64,000 nucleotides of DNA from Pedobacter sp. FW305-3-2-15-E-R2A2 (GTDB taxonomy: Bacteria; Bacteroidota; Bacteroidia; Sphingobacteriales; Sphingobacteriaceae): the NCBI RefSeq assembly GCF_038446955.1, contig NZ_CP151803.1:806001-870000 (forward strand), read 5' to 3'. Positions 17,451 through 27,170 of this stretch are shown in pieces. The notes under the pieces are model-generated. The model did no database searches, was not told the DNA's origin, and saw only the letters and a program-made list of their open reading frames with translations. Position numbers and translations under genes: made by a program. Every line of letters starts with the position of its first letter. Within the stretch, counting starts at the first letter, position 1.

Positions 17451-19928
17451 ATGATCCTGAAAAAGATAAGCAGCTTTCTTTTATTTTGCGTTTGTATGTT
17501 TGGTGGTCTCAACCTACATGCTCAAAAGAAAGATACGCTAAAACAAGATCAGGTAAAAGACAGCTTGAAACAGGATTTTGTAGCAAGAATACATGCTTTT
17601 GCAAAGGTGTCTTCGAAAAAGAGTGCGGAAGAATTTGACGCGGATAAAGCAGCTATTGGCCAGATCAAAACATTTGATGAGATCAAGCGCACGATGCAAA
17701 AGGCAAAGATTTACCTCAAACGTAATCTCGATACGGCAGGACCTAAGCAGGAGTTGAAGGAGATAGAGCGGGATTTTGTCATTGCAGGTGATGGTGTTTT
17801 TACGAATACCGGCTCTGCACAAACTTTCCGGAATTTAACAACGACCTCCAAGATATTGGCCGAGCTGCTCAATATCGCAAACGCGAGAAAAGTAGTGTTG
17901 GATACCCGGCAACAGGACCTGAACAATTTTCGCTACCAACTGGATTCCTTATTGAGCGTACCTGCCTTATTTAAGTTTCCAAAAGATTCGACCACACTGA
18001 TGAAGTACCTGCAGAAAATTCGGGTGGTGGCCTACGAAACAACTCCTGTAGATTCTGCGCTTAAACAGGCCAGCAATAACATTCAAACCTTACTTAATCA
18101 GGTCAATATGACCGTTTTTAAGCTGCAAAGCAGTTTAGATGAAATAGAGTCTTATCAGAAAGATATGGCTAAGCATACCTACAAAAGGGAATTTGATAAC
18201 ATTTGGGCTCCGCCTGCTTATTATCGTCCATTTGGAGAAATACTGGAATTTTCAAAAACGAAAGGATTGCTGACACTCAGCTTTTATGCGGAAAATAATA
18301 CGGGTAAGTTAATCATGTTGGTTTTATTGATCGTCACTTCTTTTGTCTATTTGCGGTCACTCAAGAATATTTATATCGAAAACAAATTGCTGAAACCTGA
18401 TTTCGACGGTCAGCTGGTACTCCGGTATCCGGCATTGTCGGCAATATTGATCGTGGTTAGCTTGTTTCAGTTCTTTTTTATATCACCTCCTTTTATATTA
18501 AATGTGATTTTCTGGGTGGCATCCTGCATTTCCCTGACCATCATTTTTAATAAATATGTGAATAAATACTGGATGCGGGTATGGCTGATAATGGTCGTGC
18601 TTTTTATCATCGCTGCAATTGTTAATCTGGTATTACAGGCATCGAGAATTGAACGTTGGTTTATGCTGATGATTTCGATACTTGGGTTTGTAGCAGGATT
18701 GATCACATTAATCAAAGGCCGCCGGGAAGAGCTGAGAGAAAAGTGGATCATCTGGTCCATCACTTTTATGGTTTTACTGGAATTCGCGGCCATACTTGCA
18801 AATGTGTTTGGGCGGCATAACCTCGCAAAAACATTGTTTATTAGTGGTTTCCTGAATGTGGTGATTGCTATTGTTTTTCTTTGGACGGTACGTCTGATCA
18901 ACGAAGGTTTGTTTCTGGCTTTTAACGTGTATTCCGGACAAGACCGGAAACTCTTTTACCTCAACTTTGAGCGGGTGGGTAAAAAAGCCCCGATGCTATT
19001 TTATGTATTGCTTGTAATTGGCTGGATGGTATTGTTTGGTCGAAATTTCCCTGCATTTAACTACCTCTCTACACCACTTCAGAATTTTTTCAGTCAGGAC
19101 CGAACCCTTGGTGGTTATACTTTTAGTATTTATAACCTGGTTCTGTTTCTTGCCATTATGCTTATTTCGGTAATTGTATCGAAAATTGTTTCCTTTTTTG
19201 CGTCTGATAGGCATTTGGTTTCCGGTAAAGACGACCAGCAGGAGCGGCAGGGTATAGGCAGTTGGCTGCTGCTCGTTCGTATTTCCATTCTCTGCATTGG
19301 GTTGTTTTTAGCCATTGCAGCTGCGGGAATCCCGGTAGACCGGATCACTATTGTTTTAGGAGCATTGGGCGTAGGGATTGGTTTTGGCTTGCAAACATTA
19401 GTGAACAACCTGGTGAGTGGGCTGATCATTGCATTTGAAAAACCAGTGAACGTAGGGGATATTGTTGAGATTGGAGGCCAGGGAGGAAAGATGAAATCCA
19501 TTGGATTTCGAAGCAGTGTAGTTTCTAATTGGGATGGAGCGGATGTCGTGATGCCCAACGGCGATTTACTAAATTCTCATTTGATCAATTGGTCTCTTGG
19601 TGGAAACCGAAAACGAATGTCCATTATGATTGGCATTGCTTATGATTCGGACCTGGAAAAATGCAGACAAATCCTGATCGGTATTTTAGACAGTGATCAG
19701 CGGATCAATAAGAACCCTGGCCCGGTGGTTCAATTTGAACAGTTCAGCAATAGCGCTATTGATTTGCGTATCTACTTTTGGACAAAACATATCGCCGATA
19801 TTGCTGCCACCAGAAGCGACCTGATCATGGCCATTGTGGACGCTTTTAAGACCAATGGTATTGTGATGCCATTCCCTCAGCAAGATATTTACCTTCATAC
19901 TCCGGAAAAGACAGATCCGGAAAACTAA
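17451..19928 (+). CDS. MscS-family mechanosensitive ion channel, large form
   Basis: An 825-residue channel. A signal peptide (1-24, ending NLHAQ) precedes a helical periplasmic part up to about residue 275, then a series of about ten membrane helices from about residue 284, and the conserved MscS pore and beta domain (about 610-815). The pore-lining segment GALGVGIGFGLQTLVNN near residue 634 and FEKPVNVGDIVEIGG just after it are diagnostic. The large periplasmic part is like that of MscK/YbdG-type proteins. It should open on membrane tension during osmotic downshock. It has about 160 bases of upstream sequence and is probably transcribed alone. Confidence 0.93.
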   Translation: MILKKISSFLLFCVCMFGGLNLHAQKKDTLKQDQVKDSLKQDFVARIHAFAKVSSKKSAEEFDADKAAIGQIKTFDEIKRTMQKAKIYLKRNLDTAGPKQELKEIERDFVIAGDGVFTNTGSAQTFRNLTTTSKILAELLNIANARKVVLDTRQQDLNNFRYQLDSLLSVPALFKFPKDSTTLMKYLQKIRVVAYETTPVDSALKQASNNIQTLLNQVNMTVFKLQSSLDEIESYQKDMAKHTYKREFDNIWAPPAYYRPFGEILEFSKTKGLLTLSFYAENNTGKLIMLVLLIVTSFVYLRSLKNIYIENKLLKPDFDGQLVLRYPALSAILIVVSLFQFFFISPPFILNVIFWVASCISLTIIFNKYVNKYWMRVWLIMVVLFIIAAIVNLVLQASRIERWFMLMISILGFVAGLITLIKGRREELREKWIIWSITFMVLLEFAAILANVFGRHNLAKTLFISGFLNVVIAIVFLWTVRLINEGLFLAFNVYSGQDRKLFYLNFERVGKKAPMLFYVLLVIGWMVLFGRNFPAFNYLSTPLQNFFSQDRTLGGYTFSIYNLVLFLAIMLISVIVSKIVSFFASDRHLVSGKDDQQERQGIGSWLLLVRISILCIGLFLAIAAAGIPVDRITIVLGALGVGIGFGLQTLVNNLVSGLIIAFEKPVNVGDIVEIGGQGGKMKSIGFRSSVVSNWDGADVVMPNGDLLNSHLINWSLGGNRKRMSIMIGIAYDSDLEKCRQILIGILDSDQRINKNPGPVVQFEQFSNSAIDLRIYFWTKHIADIAATRSDLIMAIVDAFKTNGIVMPFPQQDIYLHTPEKTDPEN

Positions 19929-20052
19929 TCTTTAAGCGAACAGTTCAATAGTTGCAGAACAGAACAATGGAAATAAAATGTTTGTCACAAATTTAATTAT
20001 GAAAAACATTTTCCTGACCGATCTTGTTTAACCAGTTCCTAACTGAGTTATT

Positions 20053-20307
20053 ATGCAAATTGAAGTAAAAGAACCCGGCACAGGCGCATTGTTGCGACTG
20101 GATGCAAAAACCGAGAACTATAAAGGGTTGCACGGAATGAGAATCAGATATCCAAATGGCGCTAGTTTTTTTATCGTTGCCAAATCCGGCGCCTGGCGTT
20201 CTGCAGATGACCATCACGTAGCCCCGGGCTTCTTAGCCAATATTGGTTTAGCATTAGAAGGACGAAAACTAAGTGAGCAGATTGTGGATCATGAGTATCA
20301 TTCTTAA
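20053..20307 (+). CDS. small protein of unknown function
   Basis: An 84-residue ORF opening MQIEVKEPGTGALLRLDAKT. It has balanced composition and no signal or membrane segment, and its codon use resembles the neighbours. It stands alone after the MscS gene, followed by apparently decayed sequence. I do not recognise a family. It may be a real small gene or a remnant. Confidence 0.5.
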   Translation: MQIEVKEPGTGALLRLDAKTENYKGLHGMRIRYPNGASFFIVAKSGAWRSADDHHVAPGFLANIGLALEGRKLSEQIVDHEYHS

Positions 20308-20917
20308 AAAACGGTTAATCCTGTATTGGCGAAATAACGGGTTACGCCGTAGCTTCCTTTTTTGAAAGGCAACAGGAATAACACCTTAACTATTTCTTTC
20401 CGCGAGCACTGCGTATTCAAAGTTCAGACTTACCAAAATACAGGTAAAAGCAACGGCAAATACAGCCGCTGGAAGAATCACGTCTGAAATTAACCCGTAA
20501 AGCGGAGCCGTAAGTGCCGTTAAAGGCCAAACAATACCTGCCTATTTAAGGCGGTTTTTGAGCACGCTTTTTTTGATCTTTTCCTTAAACTTCAGCACAA
20601 ATTTTAAGTCTGAACCATTTGATAGATTTGCTGCAAATAAGTAATGCAAATCGCTTCCCATGCCTAACTAAGCCGGATACTGAAACTGATATTTTTGATG
20701 ATCATTAAACTAATCTGCTTTTCAGGTGTTGTGTATTTGTATCATCACAACCTAACCTATTGAAAATCATGAAAGAGCTAAACACAGCGTACCAGGAAAG
20801 CAGTTCTTGTTTTTGAGCGGTAAAAAAAAATCTAAAATTCAGACGTATAAAATTATTTTTAGTGTTTAAATAATGCTACATTTCTTTAAACAGGATCAGA
20901 AGAGTATAAGCTAAACA
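20308..20917. other. intergenic region with decayed coding sequence
   Basis: A 610-base stretch with no intact gene. The minus strand from 20661 to 20386 reads as protein interrupted by one stop codon (see the pseudogene entry). The promoter region of the PAS gene is at the right end; TACATTTC near 20875 is one base from the TAnnTTTG consensus. Confidence 0.5.
20386..20661 (-). pseudogene. possible remnant of a small membrane protein gene
   Basis: On the minus strand a 39-residue ORF (20661-20542, rich in Lys) ends in TAG. The same frame continues with 51 residues (AGIVWPLTALTAPLYG, a hydrophobic stretch, then NFEYAVLAERNS) to a TAA at 20386. The second part looks like the end of a membrane protein but has no start. 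An in-frame nonsense mutation in an old gene would explain both parts. The family is not recognised. Confidence 0.3.
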
Positions 20918-22237
20918 ATGGAAAATAATAGTTATTATAACTTATTTGAAAAATCCCCATTACCAATGTGGGTTTTTGACGTCAGTACGCTCTGTTTTCT
21001 TGACGTAAATACTGCTGCTGTAGTACATTATGGTTTTTCCAAAGATGAGTTTTTAGCAATGACTGTTACTGATCTGTTGGCTCCTGAGGATGTCCCTTTT
21101 GTTAAAAATAAAAATCCCCTGAGGCATGTTAAAAAGAACGGACAGTTGATCCATGTTGAAATAGAGAGTAATCAGATGGAATTTAAAGGGACGCTTGCCA
21201 GACTGGTATTGAGTCATGATATTACAGAAAGAATAGCACATCAAAAAGAGGTTTTAGAGAATGTGGAACGCTATGATATTGTATCCAAAGCTACCAGTGA
21301 TGTGGTTTGGGACTATGATCTGACTACAAAGGTGGTCAGTTGGAATCAGGGAATCAATGGTGTTTTGAAATACCAAATCATGGACAATACAACAGATATT
21401 GACTGGTGGCGGGATCGGGTTCATCCCGAAGACCGGCAACGGGTATTGGCTGGATTTGACAAAAGTTTAATCGATGGGGGGAAAAGCTGGGAAGACAAGT
21501 ATCGTTTCTTTTGTGGCGATGGGAGTTATAGATATATACAGGATAGGGGATACATCGGCCTGGACGAAAACGGTGTCGCCTATCGGATGATTGGAGCAAT
21601 GCAGGACATCACCAGACAGATGGAAGAAGAGCACTGGTCAAAATTGCTCGAATCTGTCATCATTAATACCACTGATGGAGTTTTGATTACGGATGCCAAT
21701 TGTGATGCCGGACCCTCTATTGTATATGTAAATGATGCTTTGATTGAAATGTCAGGTTATTCAAGAGCAGAATTGATTGGTGCCCGCCCCGATATTTTTC
21801 ATGGTGCTGATCATGATCAGCAAGGTTTGGAAAAAATCCATCAGGCGATTAAAAAGAAGGAACCCTGCAATATTGAGCTCAGCAATTATACGAAAGAAGG
21901 CAGGTTATATGATGTCAGTATTAATATTTCACCGGTTAGCAATAGCTTGGGGGAGATTACACACTGGATTTCTATCAGAAGAGACATTACAGAGACCCGG
22001 GCTTATGTGAAAGCCATAGAAGAGCAGAATAAAAAAATGAGAAATATCGCCTGGCTGCAATCCCATAAGGTTCGGGTTCCATTGACCAGGATCATGTCGT
22101 TGGTGGAACTTCTTGCAAATTCAGATCCGAATAAGGAAACTCAGGTTTTACTGGAATATTTATCTAAATCCGCGGTTGAACTGGATGAAATAATTATCGA
22201 TATCACGAACCATACCGGCAACTACAACGCAGATTAA
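20918..22237 (+). CDS. multi-PAS sensor protein with HisKA-like helix but no ATPase domain
   Basis: A 439-residue soluble protein with three PAS domains: about 5-110, 125-245 (PAS_3 type, VHPEDRQRVL) and 250-370 (LOV-like, YVNDALIEMSGYSRAELIG, but without the flavin-binding cysteine: GARPDIFHG replaces the usual NCRF motif). A helical hairpin with QSHKVRVPLTRIM (H383) resembles the phosphoacceptor helix of a histidine kinase. The protein stops at residue 439, with no HATPase domain. It could receive phosphate from another kinase, dimerise with one, or be truncated. The next gene, 34 bases on, encodes a full PAS histidine kinase. Confidence 0.85.
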   Translation: MENNSYYNLFEKSPLPMWVFDVSTLCFLDVNTAAVVHYGFSKDEFLAMTVTDLLAPEDVPFVKNKNPLRHVKKNGQLIHVEIESNQMEFKGTLARLVLSHDITERIAHQKEVLENVERYDIVSKATSDVVWDYDLTTKVVSWNQGINGVLKYQIMDNTTDIDWWRDRVHPEDRQRVLAGFDKSLIDGGKSWEDKYRFFCGDGSYRYIQDRGYIGLDENGVAYRMIGAMQDITRQMEEEHWSKLLESVIINTTDGVLITDANCDAGPSIVYVNDALIEMSGYSRAELIGARPDIFHGADHDQQGLEKIHQAIKKKEPCNIELSNYTKEGRLYDVSINISPVSNSLGEITHWISIRRDITETRAYVKAIEEQNKKMRNIAWLQSHKVRVPLTRIMSLVELLANSDPNKETQVLLEYLSKSAVELDEIIIDITNHTGNYNAD

Positions 22238-22271
22238 CCGCATATAGTAACTAAATAATATTGAAAAATCA

Positions 22272-24488
22272 ATGACTATCATTTCTAAATCTTTTAAAAA
22301 CATTATTGCTTTGACCCCGGTTCCGATGGCTATTGTAGATGCCGAAATGAGGTATCTGGCCGTTTCAGAAAAATGGATCAGCATGTATGACCTCCACGAT
22401 AAAGAACTGATTGGGATATCGCATTATGAAGTGTTTCCGGAAATTGAAGAGGGCTGGAAAGAAATTCATGCGGCTTGCCTGAAAGGAACAGATGATCAAT
22501 CTGGGGAGGATCGGTTTGAACGGATGGATGGCACGGTAATCTGGTTAAAATGGGAGCTGAAGCATTGGCTGGATGAGGAAGGGAATATCGGTGGCATGAT
22601 GATGTATAATGAAGACATTACCAGGGAAACCCACATTGTGAGGAATGAAAAGCGGTTCCAGCTGTTCATGGATGAACTGCCGGGTTTATGCTGGATTACC
22701 AATAGTAACCATACCTTAAAATATGCCAATAAATGTTTTTTTGACACGCTTCATTTACCTGCAGAGGTAATTGGTAAAAGCCTGGAAGAGATTTTTGGAC
22801 TGGATGTGGCACATACGGCAGTGCTAAATAATATTGATATCCTGCAATCTGGAAAAAATAAGGAGTTTCTTCAGACAGTGAGGGATAAAAACGGACATCC
22901 TCAGTATTATAAAACCTATAAATTTCCTTTTCATGGGCTGGGGTCCGAAGGAGATATGGTCGGTGCTGTTGCTTTCAATATCACTAAAAGTATGCTGCTC
23001 GAGGAAGAGCTGTATCAGAGCGAAACTCAGTTTAAACAGGCTTTTGAGCATTCTTTAATTGGAATGGCGCTGATCAGTCCTGAAGGAAAATGGAAAAGGG
23101 TAAATAAGAGCTTATGTCTTATTCTGGGGTATACGGAAGAAGAAATGAAGGAGCTGACGATTAGTGACCTTACGCATACTGAAGACCTTGAAGTGAGTCT
23201 GGAAATTCTGGAAGACCTGGCCGCCGGTAGAATTGGAGAAGTAAAGTATGAAAAACGATATATCCATAAAAATGGAAAACCAATATGGGTAATTATTGCT
23301 GCGACGATGCTTTACGACAGCTCGGGGATGCCGCTTCATTATGTTTCTCAAATTGAAGACATCACCAAAAGAAAAGAAATTGAAAATGACCTGGTCTTGA
23401 GTGAAAAAAAATACCGGACTATTTTTGAGAATGTGCAGGATGTATTTTATCAGACCGACCAGGAAGGAATCGTGACAGAGATCAGTCCCTCCATTGAAAA
23501 GCACTCCGGCTATTCGCGTACCGAGATCATTGGTATGCCGGTGGATATGTTCTATTACTACCAGCAAGATAGGGAGCGCATCATTGATCAGGTTCGCATT
23601 CACGGTTTTGTGATTGATTTTGAAGTGAGGTTAAAGACCAAAAATGAAGAGCTGCGTTATGCCTCTGTGAATGCCAGATTGATTATTGAAAAAGGGCAGA
23701 TCGTTGGCACAGAGGGGAGCATGAGAGATGTCACCACAAGGAAGTTTCAGGAGAATGCACTTCTGGCCTTAAATACAGAGCTCACTGCATCAAATGAACA
23801 GAAAAATAAGCTTTTTTCTATTATAGGTCATGACCTCAGAAACCCGATATCGGGGAGTTTACAGCTGTTAGACCTGACACTTAATGATTTTGAATCCAGT
23901 TCTGCAGAGGAGGTGCATACGTATCTTTCTTTGATGAAAACAGAGCTGTCCAACGCCAATATACTTCTGGAAGACCTGCTGACCTGGGCGAGGTCGCAGT
24001 TTAATGCAGTGAGCTTTAACCCTATTGAGATTAAAAATCTCAGAGAATTAATTCGTAAAAGTATTCAGACTGTTTCTCCGATGGCCTTAAAAAAACAAAT
24101 AGAAATTGTGGAGTACTTAAAGGGAGATCTTTTGGTTTATGCAGATATAGGAATGCTGGAAACAATTGTCCGGAACTTACTTTCTAATGCCATCAAATTC
24201 ACTAATCCCGGAGGAACAGTGACGATTAAAGCACTGGGGACTGACAATGGAGTGATATTTTCAGTTAAAGATACCGGACTGGGAATTCCAAGTGATAAAC
24301 TGAATGAACTGTTTAACAAAAATTCTAATTATACGACCTATGGTACTTCAGGAGAAAAAGGAACGGGGCTTGGTTTGAGTCTGTGTTATGACTTTGTATT
24401 GAAACACGGGGGAACATTATGGGTGGAAAGTGAAGAAGGTAATGGGGCTACCTTCTATTTCACGATCCCTGAACTGTCGAATGAGTAG
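22272..24488 (+). CDS. multi-PAS sensor histidine kinase
   Basis: A 738-residue cytoplasmic kinase. Four PAS modules cover about 1-500 (for example LIGMALISPEGKWKRVNKSL and FYQTDQEGIVTEISPSIEKH). The HisKA helix has IIGHDLRNPISG with phosphoacceptor H520. The ATPase domain has the N box (NLLSNAIKF), G1 (DTGLGIP) and G2 (GTGLGLSL). No membrane segment or receiver domain is present and no response-regulator gene lies nearby, so it is an orphan kinase. The 34-base spacing to the ATPase-less PAS gene suggests cotranscription and a shared pathway. Confidence 0.93.
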   Translation: MTIISKSFKNIIALTPVPMAIVDAEMRYLAVSEKWISMYDLHDKELIGISHYEVFPEIEEGWKEIHAACLKGTDDQSGEDRFERMDGTVIWLKWELKHWLDEEGNIGGMMMYNEDITRETHIVRNEKRFQLFMDELPGLCWITNSNHTLKYANKCFFDTLHLPAEVIGKSLEEIFGLDVAHTAVLNNIDILQSGKNKEFLQTVRDKNGHPQYYKTYKFPFHGLGSEGDMVGAVAFNITKSMLLEEELYQSETQFKQAFEHSLIGMALISPEGKWKRVNKSLCLILGYTEEEMKELTISDLTHTEDLEVSLEILEDLAAGRIGEVKYEKRYIHKNGKPIWVIIAATMLYDSSGMPLHYVSQIEDITKRKEIENDLVLSEKKYRTIFENVQDVFYQTDQEGIVTEISPSIEKHSGYSRTEIIGMPVDMFYYYQQDRERIIDQVRIHGFVIDFEVRLKTKNEELRYASVNARLIIEKGQIVGTEGSMRDVTTRKFQENALLALNTELTASNEQKNKLFSIIGHDLRNPISGSLQLLDLTLNDFESSSAEEVHTYLSLMKTELSNANILLEDLLTWARSQFNAVSFNPIEIKNLRELIRKSIQTVSPMALKKQIEIVEYLKGDLLVYADIGMLETIVRNLLSNAIKFTNPGGTVTIKALGTDNGVIFSVKDTGLGIPSDKLNELFNKNSNYTTYGTSGEKGTGLGLSLCYDFVLKHGGTLWVESEEGNGATFYFTIPELSNE

Positions 24489-24511
24489 TGTTATTATTAA
24501 TAAAATTAAAG

Positions 24512-24519
24512 TATATTTG
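24512..24519 (+). promoter_or_regulatory. candidate -7 box (TATATTTG)
   Basis: TATATTTG fits TAnnTTTG and lies 40 bases before the start of the small secreted protein gene. No clear -33 element is seen. Confidence 0.4.
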
Positions 24520-24559
24520 ATTTAAGAAATTTAATTCCTTAATGTAAAATATTATTTCT

Positions 24560-25120
24560 ATGAAAAATGCATTATTTTTCTCTCTTATCCTATTTTTGTT
24601 TTGCAATAGTGCAAGCGCTCAATTGCCGGTCAAAATTGTATTTGGCCAGATTTTTAACGATGATGGTACATTGGGGGCGTTCTCAGTGAAAAAATATGCT
24701 GCTTTGACGGACAGCTTAGACAAAAACTTAAAGCTAAACCCCAAAGACACGACAAGCCTGTTTTATCGTGCTGTAATTCACTTATTTTCAAACGATGTCT
24801 TAGCTAAACCTTATCAAAGACAGCAAGGGGCTTTAGAGAATCTTGTTCTAGCCAGAAACATGGCTGAAAGCGCAGTTTCTTTAAATATGAAGGATTTTAG
24901 ATTGAAGGTCTTGCGTGCACAGATTTATAAAAATCTTGCTTATCGGTATACAGGGGACGAATCCTGGATGTTTAATAGTAAACAGATTGCGGCACGCAGC
25001 AAGGAGTTCAATAGTTACAAAGAAAAGGCAAATAAGTACTACGACGAACTCGCAGAAATTGATGCTGATCATGCTTATAGTTACCAGCAACTAAAAGTAA
25101 CATCAGAATATAGATTGTAG
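24560..25120 (+). CDS. small secreted protein of unknown function
   Basis: A 186-residue protein with a clear signal peptide (1-20, ending SASAQ). The mature part is helical; DTTSLFYRAVIHLF and the spaced helices after it resemble tetratricopeptide-type pairs, although no canonical repeat can be assigned. It is probably periplasmic. It has its own promoter-like box and stands between the PAS kinase and the membrane-anchored HTH protein. I do not recognise a family. Confidence 0.7.
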   Translation: MKNALFFSLILFLFCNSASAQLPVKIVFGQIFNDDGTLGAFSVKKYAALTDSLDKNLKLNPKDTTSLFYRAVIHLFSNDVLAKPYQRQQGALENLVLARNMAESAVSLNMKDFRLKVLRAQIYKNLAYRYTGDESWMFNSKQIAARSKEFNSYKEKANKYYDELAEIDADHAYSYQQLKVTSEYRL

Positions 25121-25221
25121 AGATTAATGAAAACTGCTAAACTTAAACTTGCAATAAATGTTTTCTGTTTTTTTAATACAAAGGCTTAACTTTAGCATTA
25201 AAATCCTTCAGCCGAGTAATA

Positions 25222-27009
25222 ATGCCCTCTTCTTTCAAAAAGTATTTATGCTGTTTATTGTGCTGTATCTCTTTTGCATTGAATGCACAGGATGTTCAGG
25301 TTTTAACAAACGACGCAGTCTTGCGGATCAAAAATTATGAAGTTTTACCGGACCGGCAGTATGATCTGAACAAAATTCTCACAGATCACACGCTTCCTTT
25401 TATAAAAAATGCTCATTTAAATACTTCACAGGCAGATTATTACTGGATAAGAATTCCTATCGATAATCCCTATCCGAATAACGAAAGCTACCGCATCTCC
25501 CTTTCACTACCACTTAACTATTCTTTGTACTTCTTTGACAGCAACCAGAAAAGATGGTTAAGCCGTACAGGCGGGCCGGCGGTAACAGACGGGCAGAGAG
25601 AAAGAGGGATCATACCCCTGATGTTGCAGGGCCAAACAAAAAATACACTCTATTTTAAGGTAAGCGTTGCTGAACTAAAGACTTATGGCTATGCCTTAAA
25701 GCCCGGAATTCTGTTAAATAAAGAAATTTCCTTTGCTGGCCAGGAGCAACTCATCTGGCTTTCCTGGCTCATTTGTATTGTGGTACTGCTTAGCTTTTCC
25801 TGCTATAATCTCTACATCTATTTTCATTTAAAGGACAAGATCTACATATATGGATTGTTGATGCAGGTCGGAGCCATCTTCTTTATTACCTCATTTAAGC
25901 ATTTTTTTAACCTGTTGCTTCCGTTTTCGCTATACAATATGCGCCTGAATGCAGATGGCTCGATTTATTATTATAGTCTGAACACTTTCTTTTTACACCT
26001 CGGTGTTACCCTGATTTTATCTGGACTCATTCAGCTGAGCAGAGCTTACCTGAATACTAAAGTGCTGTTGCCAACATACGACAGGTTACTCAAATATTTG
26101 TTGTATGCTTATGTTGCATTTGCACTCATTCCTGCCGTCGTTACCATTTCCGGATTGTACTACCTGGATAGCCATACTTTGTTCTACGATAATATCTTCG
26201 TTCTGTTTATTGTAGGAGCCATCTTTTTAGCCAGTGTGACTGCTTATCGGAGAAAAATAAGAGCGGCAAAATATTTTTTACTCGCCAATACCATTCCCAT
26301 GGTTTTGGCTGGAGGAATTGCTATATATTTCATTGTCAATTCTGCGCCTACTTATACGAATAATGCTTCTATTCTGCCGGAATTAGCGATCCTGTCGCAG
26401 ATCCTTACTTTTGCTGTCGCACTGGTTGCAAGGCTGAGGTTGGTTAATGAAGAACTGAAATTAAAAGAACGGGAAGCTGAAAAACTCGAAACAGATATTG
26501 CATCTTCAAGACATAAAAGCCGGTTGATCGAGCAGGAAAATCAATTGATCATTACCAACATTGAGGAGGAAAAAAACAGAAACGATGTGCTACAGCAAAA
26601 ACTGGAAGCCAACGAACGTGAATTGGTAGGTAATAGCTTGTATATTCATCAAAAAAACAAATTACTTGCAGACCTGAGATACCAGATCAAGGACATTGGC
26701 CAGCTTTACCCTAATGCGAAACACCCGGTTTTAAAAAGCATAGAAAGCGCTTTAAACGACAACCGGTACCTTGATTCTGAATGGGATAAATTTAAACTGC
26801 ATTTTGAACAGGTACATCCGGACTTTTTTGAAAAGATTGGAGTGCTGCATCCCAATCTGACCAATAATGAAATGAGGCTATATGCCTATTTTCACATCAA
26901 GCTGTCTACTAAAGAAATTGCTGCGTTACTGAATATAGAACCAGCGAGTGTGCGACAGGCAAAAGCGAGATTAAATAAAAAGATGGGCAAGTCCCTGGTC
27001 AATTCATAA
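25222..27009 (+). CDS. 7TM-DISM-type sensor with cytoplasmic coiled coil and C-terminal HTH
   Basis: A 595-residue membrane protein. A signal peptide (1-22) precedes an extracytoplasmic beta domain (about 30-170) of the DISMED2 type, with YYWIRIPIDN and LYFFDSNQKRWL. Seven membrane helices span about 180-410, then a Glu/Lys-rich coiled coil (about 415-480). The C-terminus has a LuxR-like HTH (about 545-590, LSTKEIAALLNIEPASVRQAK). Similar Bacteroidota proteins are proposed to sense extracytoplasmic ligands, perhaps carbohydrates. Here the DNA-binding-like domain stays tied to the membrane unless it is released. Its position next to the capsule locus makes it a candidate regulator; that is inference. 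Confidence 0.87.
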   Translation: MPSSFKKYLCCLLCCISFALNAQDVQVLTNDAVLRIKNYEVLPDRQYDLNKILTDHTLPFIKNAHLNTSQADYYWIRIPIDNPYPNNESYRISLSLPLNYSLYFFDSNQKRWLSRTGGPAVTDGQRERGIIPLMLQGQTKNTLYFKVSVAELKTYGYALKPGILLNKEISFAGQEQLIWLSWLICIVVLLSFSCYNLYIYFHLKDKIYIYGLLMQVGAIFFITSFKHFFNLLLPFSLYNMRLNADGSIYYYSLNTFFLHLGVTLILSGLIQLSRAYLNTKVLLPTYDRLLKYLLYAYVAFALIPAVVTISGLYYLDSHTLFYDNIFVLFIVGAIFLASVTAYRRKIRAAKYFLLANTIPMVLAGGIAIYFIVNSAPTYTNNASILPELAILSQILTFAVALVARLRLVNEELKLKEREAEKLETDIASSRHKSRLIEQENQLIITNIEEEKNRNDVLQQKLEANERELVGNSLYIHQKNKLLADLRYQIKDIGQLYPNAKHPVLKSIESALNDNRYLDSEWDKFKLHFEQVHPDFFEKIGVLHPNLTNNEMRLYAYFHIKLSTKEIAALLNIEPASVRQAKARLNKKMGKSLVNS

Positions 27010-27023
27010 CTCCTTATCACTCC

Positions 27024-27170
27024 CTACAGGCAGTTCAGCCCCTTTTTTCTTTTAGGCCTCAACTGATTTTTCTCTTCTTCTTGATACAACCAGCCAGAAA
27101 GGTTTTCAAAGGGTCGGTTTTCAAGCATAACGTGTAAGATATGCTTGATGTTGGGCATGAAGTGACTCAT
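27024..27170 (-). pseudogene. N-terminal remnant of a phosphoesterase (phospholipase C / AcpA family)
   Basis: The minus strand from the ATG at 27170 encodes 48 residues beginning MSHFMPNIKHILHVMLENRP and continuing FENLSGWLY. IKHxxxVMLENRxFxNLxGWL is the start of the metal-dependent phosphoesterase family (PF04185), whose intact members have several hundred residues. The frame ends at 27024; a shift at the A6G4 run near 27042-27051 would only extend it by a few residues. The usual Ser/Thr after ENR is Pro. The gene body is gone, so this is a relic of a deletion or recombination. Confidence 0.6.

Noticed and set aside
20769..20816. 15-codon ORF (MKELNTAYQESSSCF)
   Set aside because: Too short to support, no conserved feature visible; may be the start of a decayed gene.
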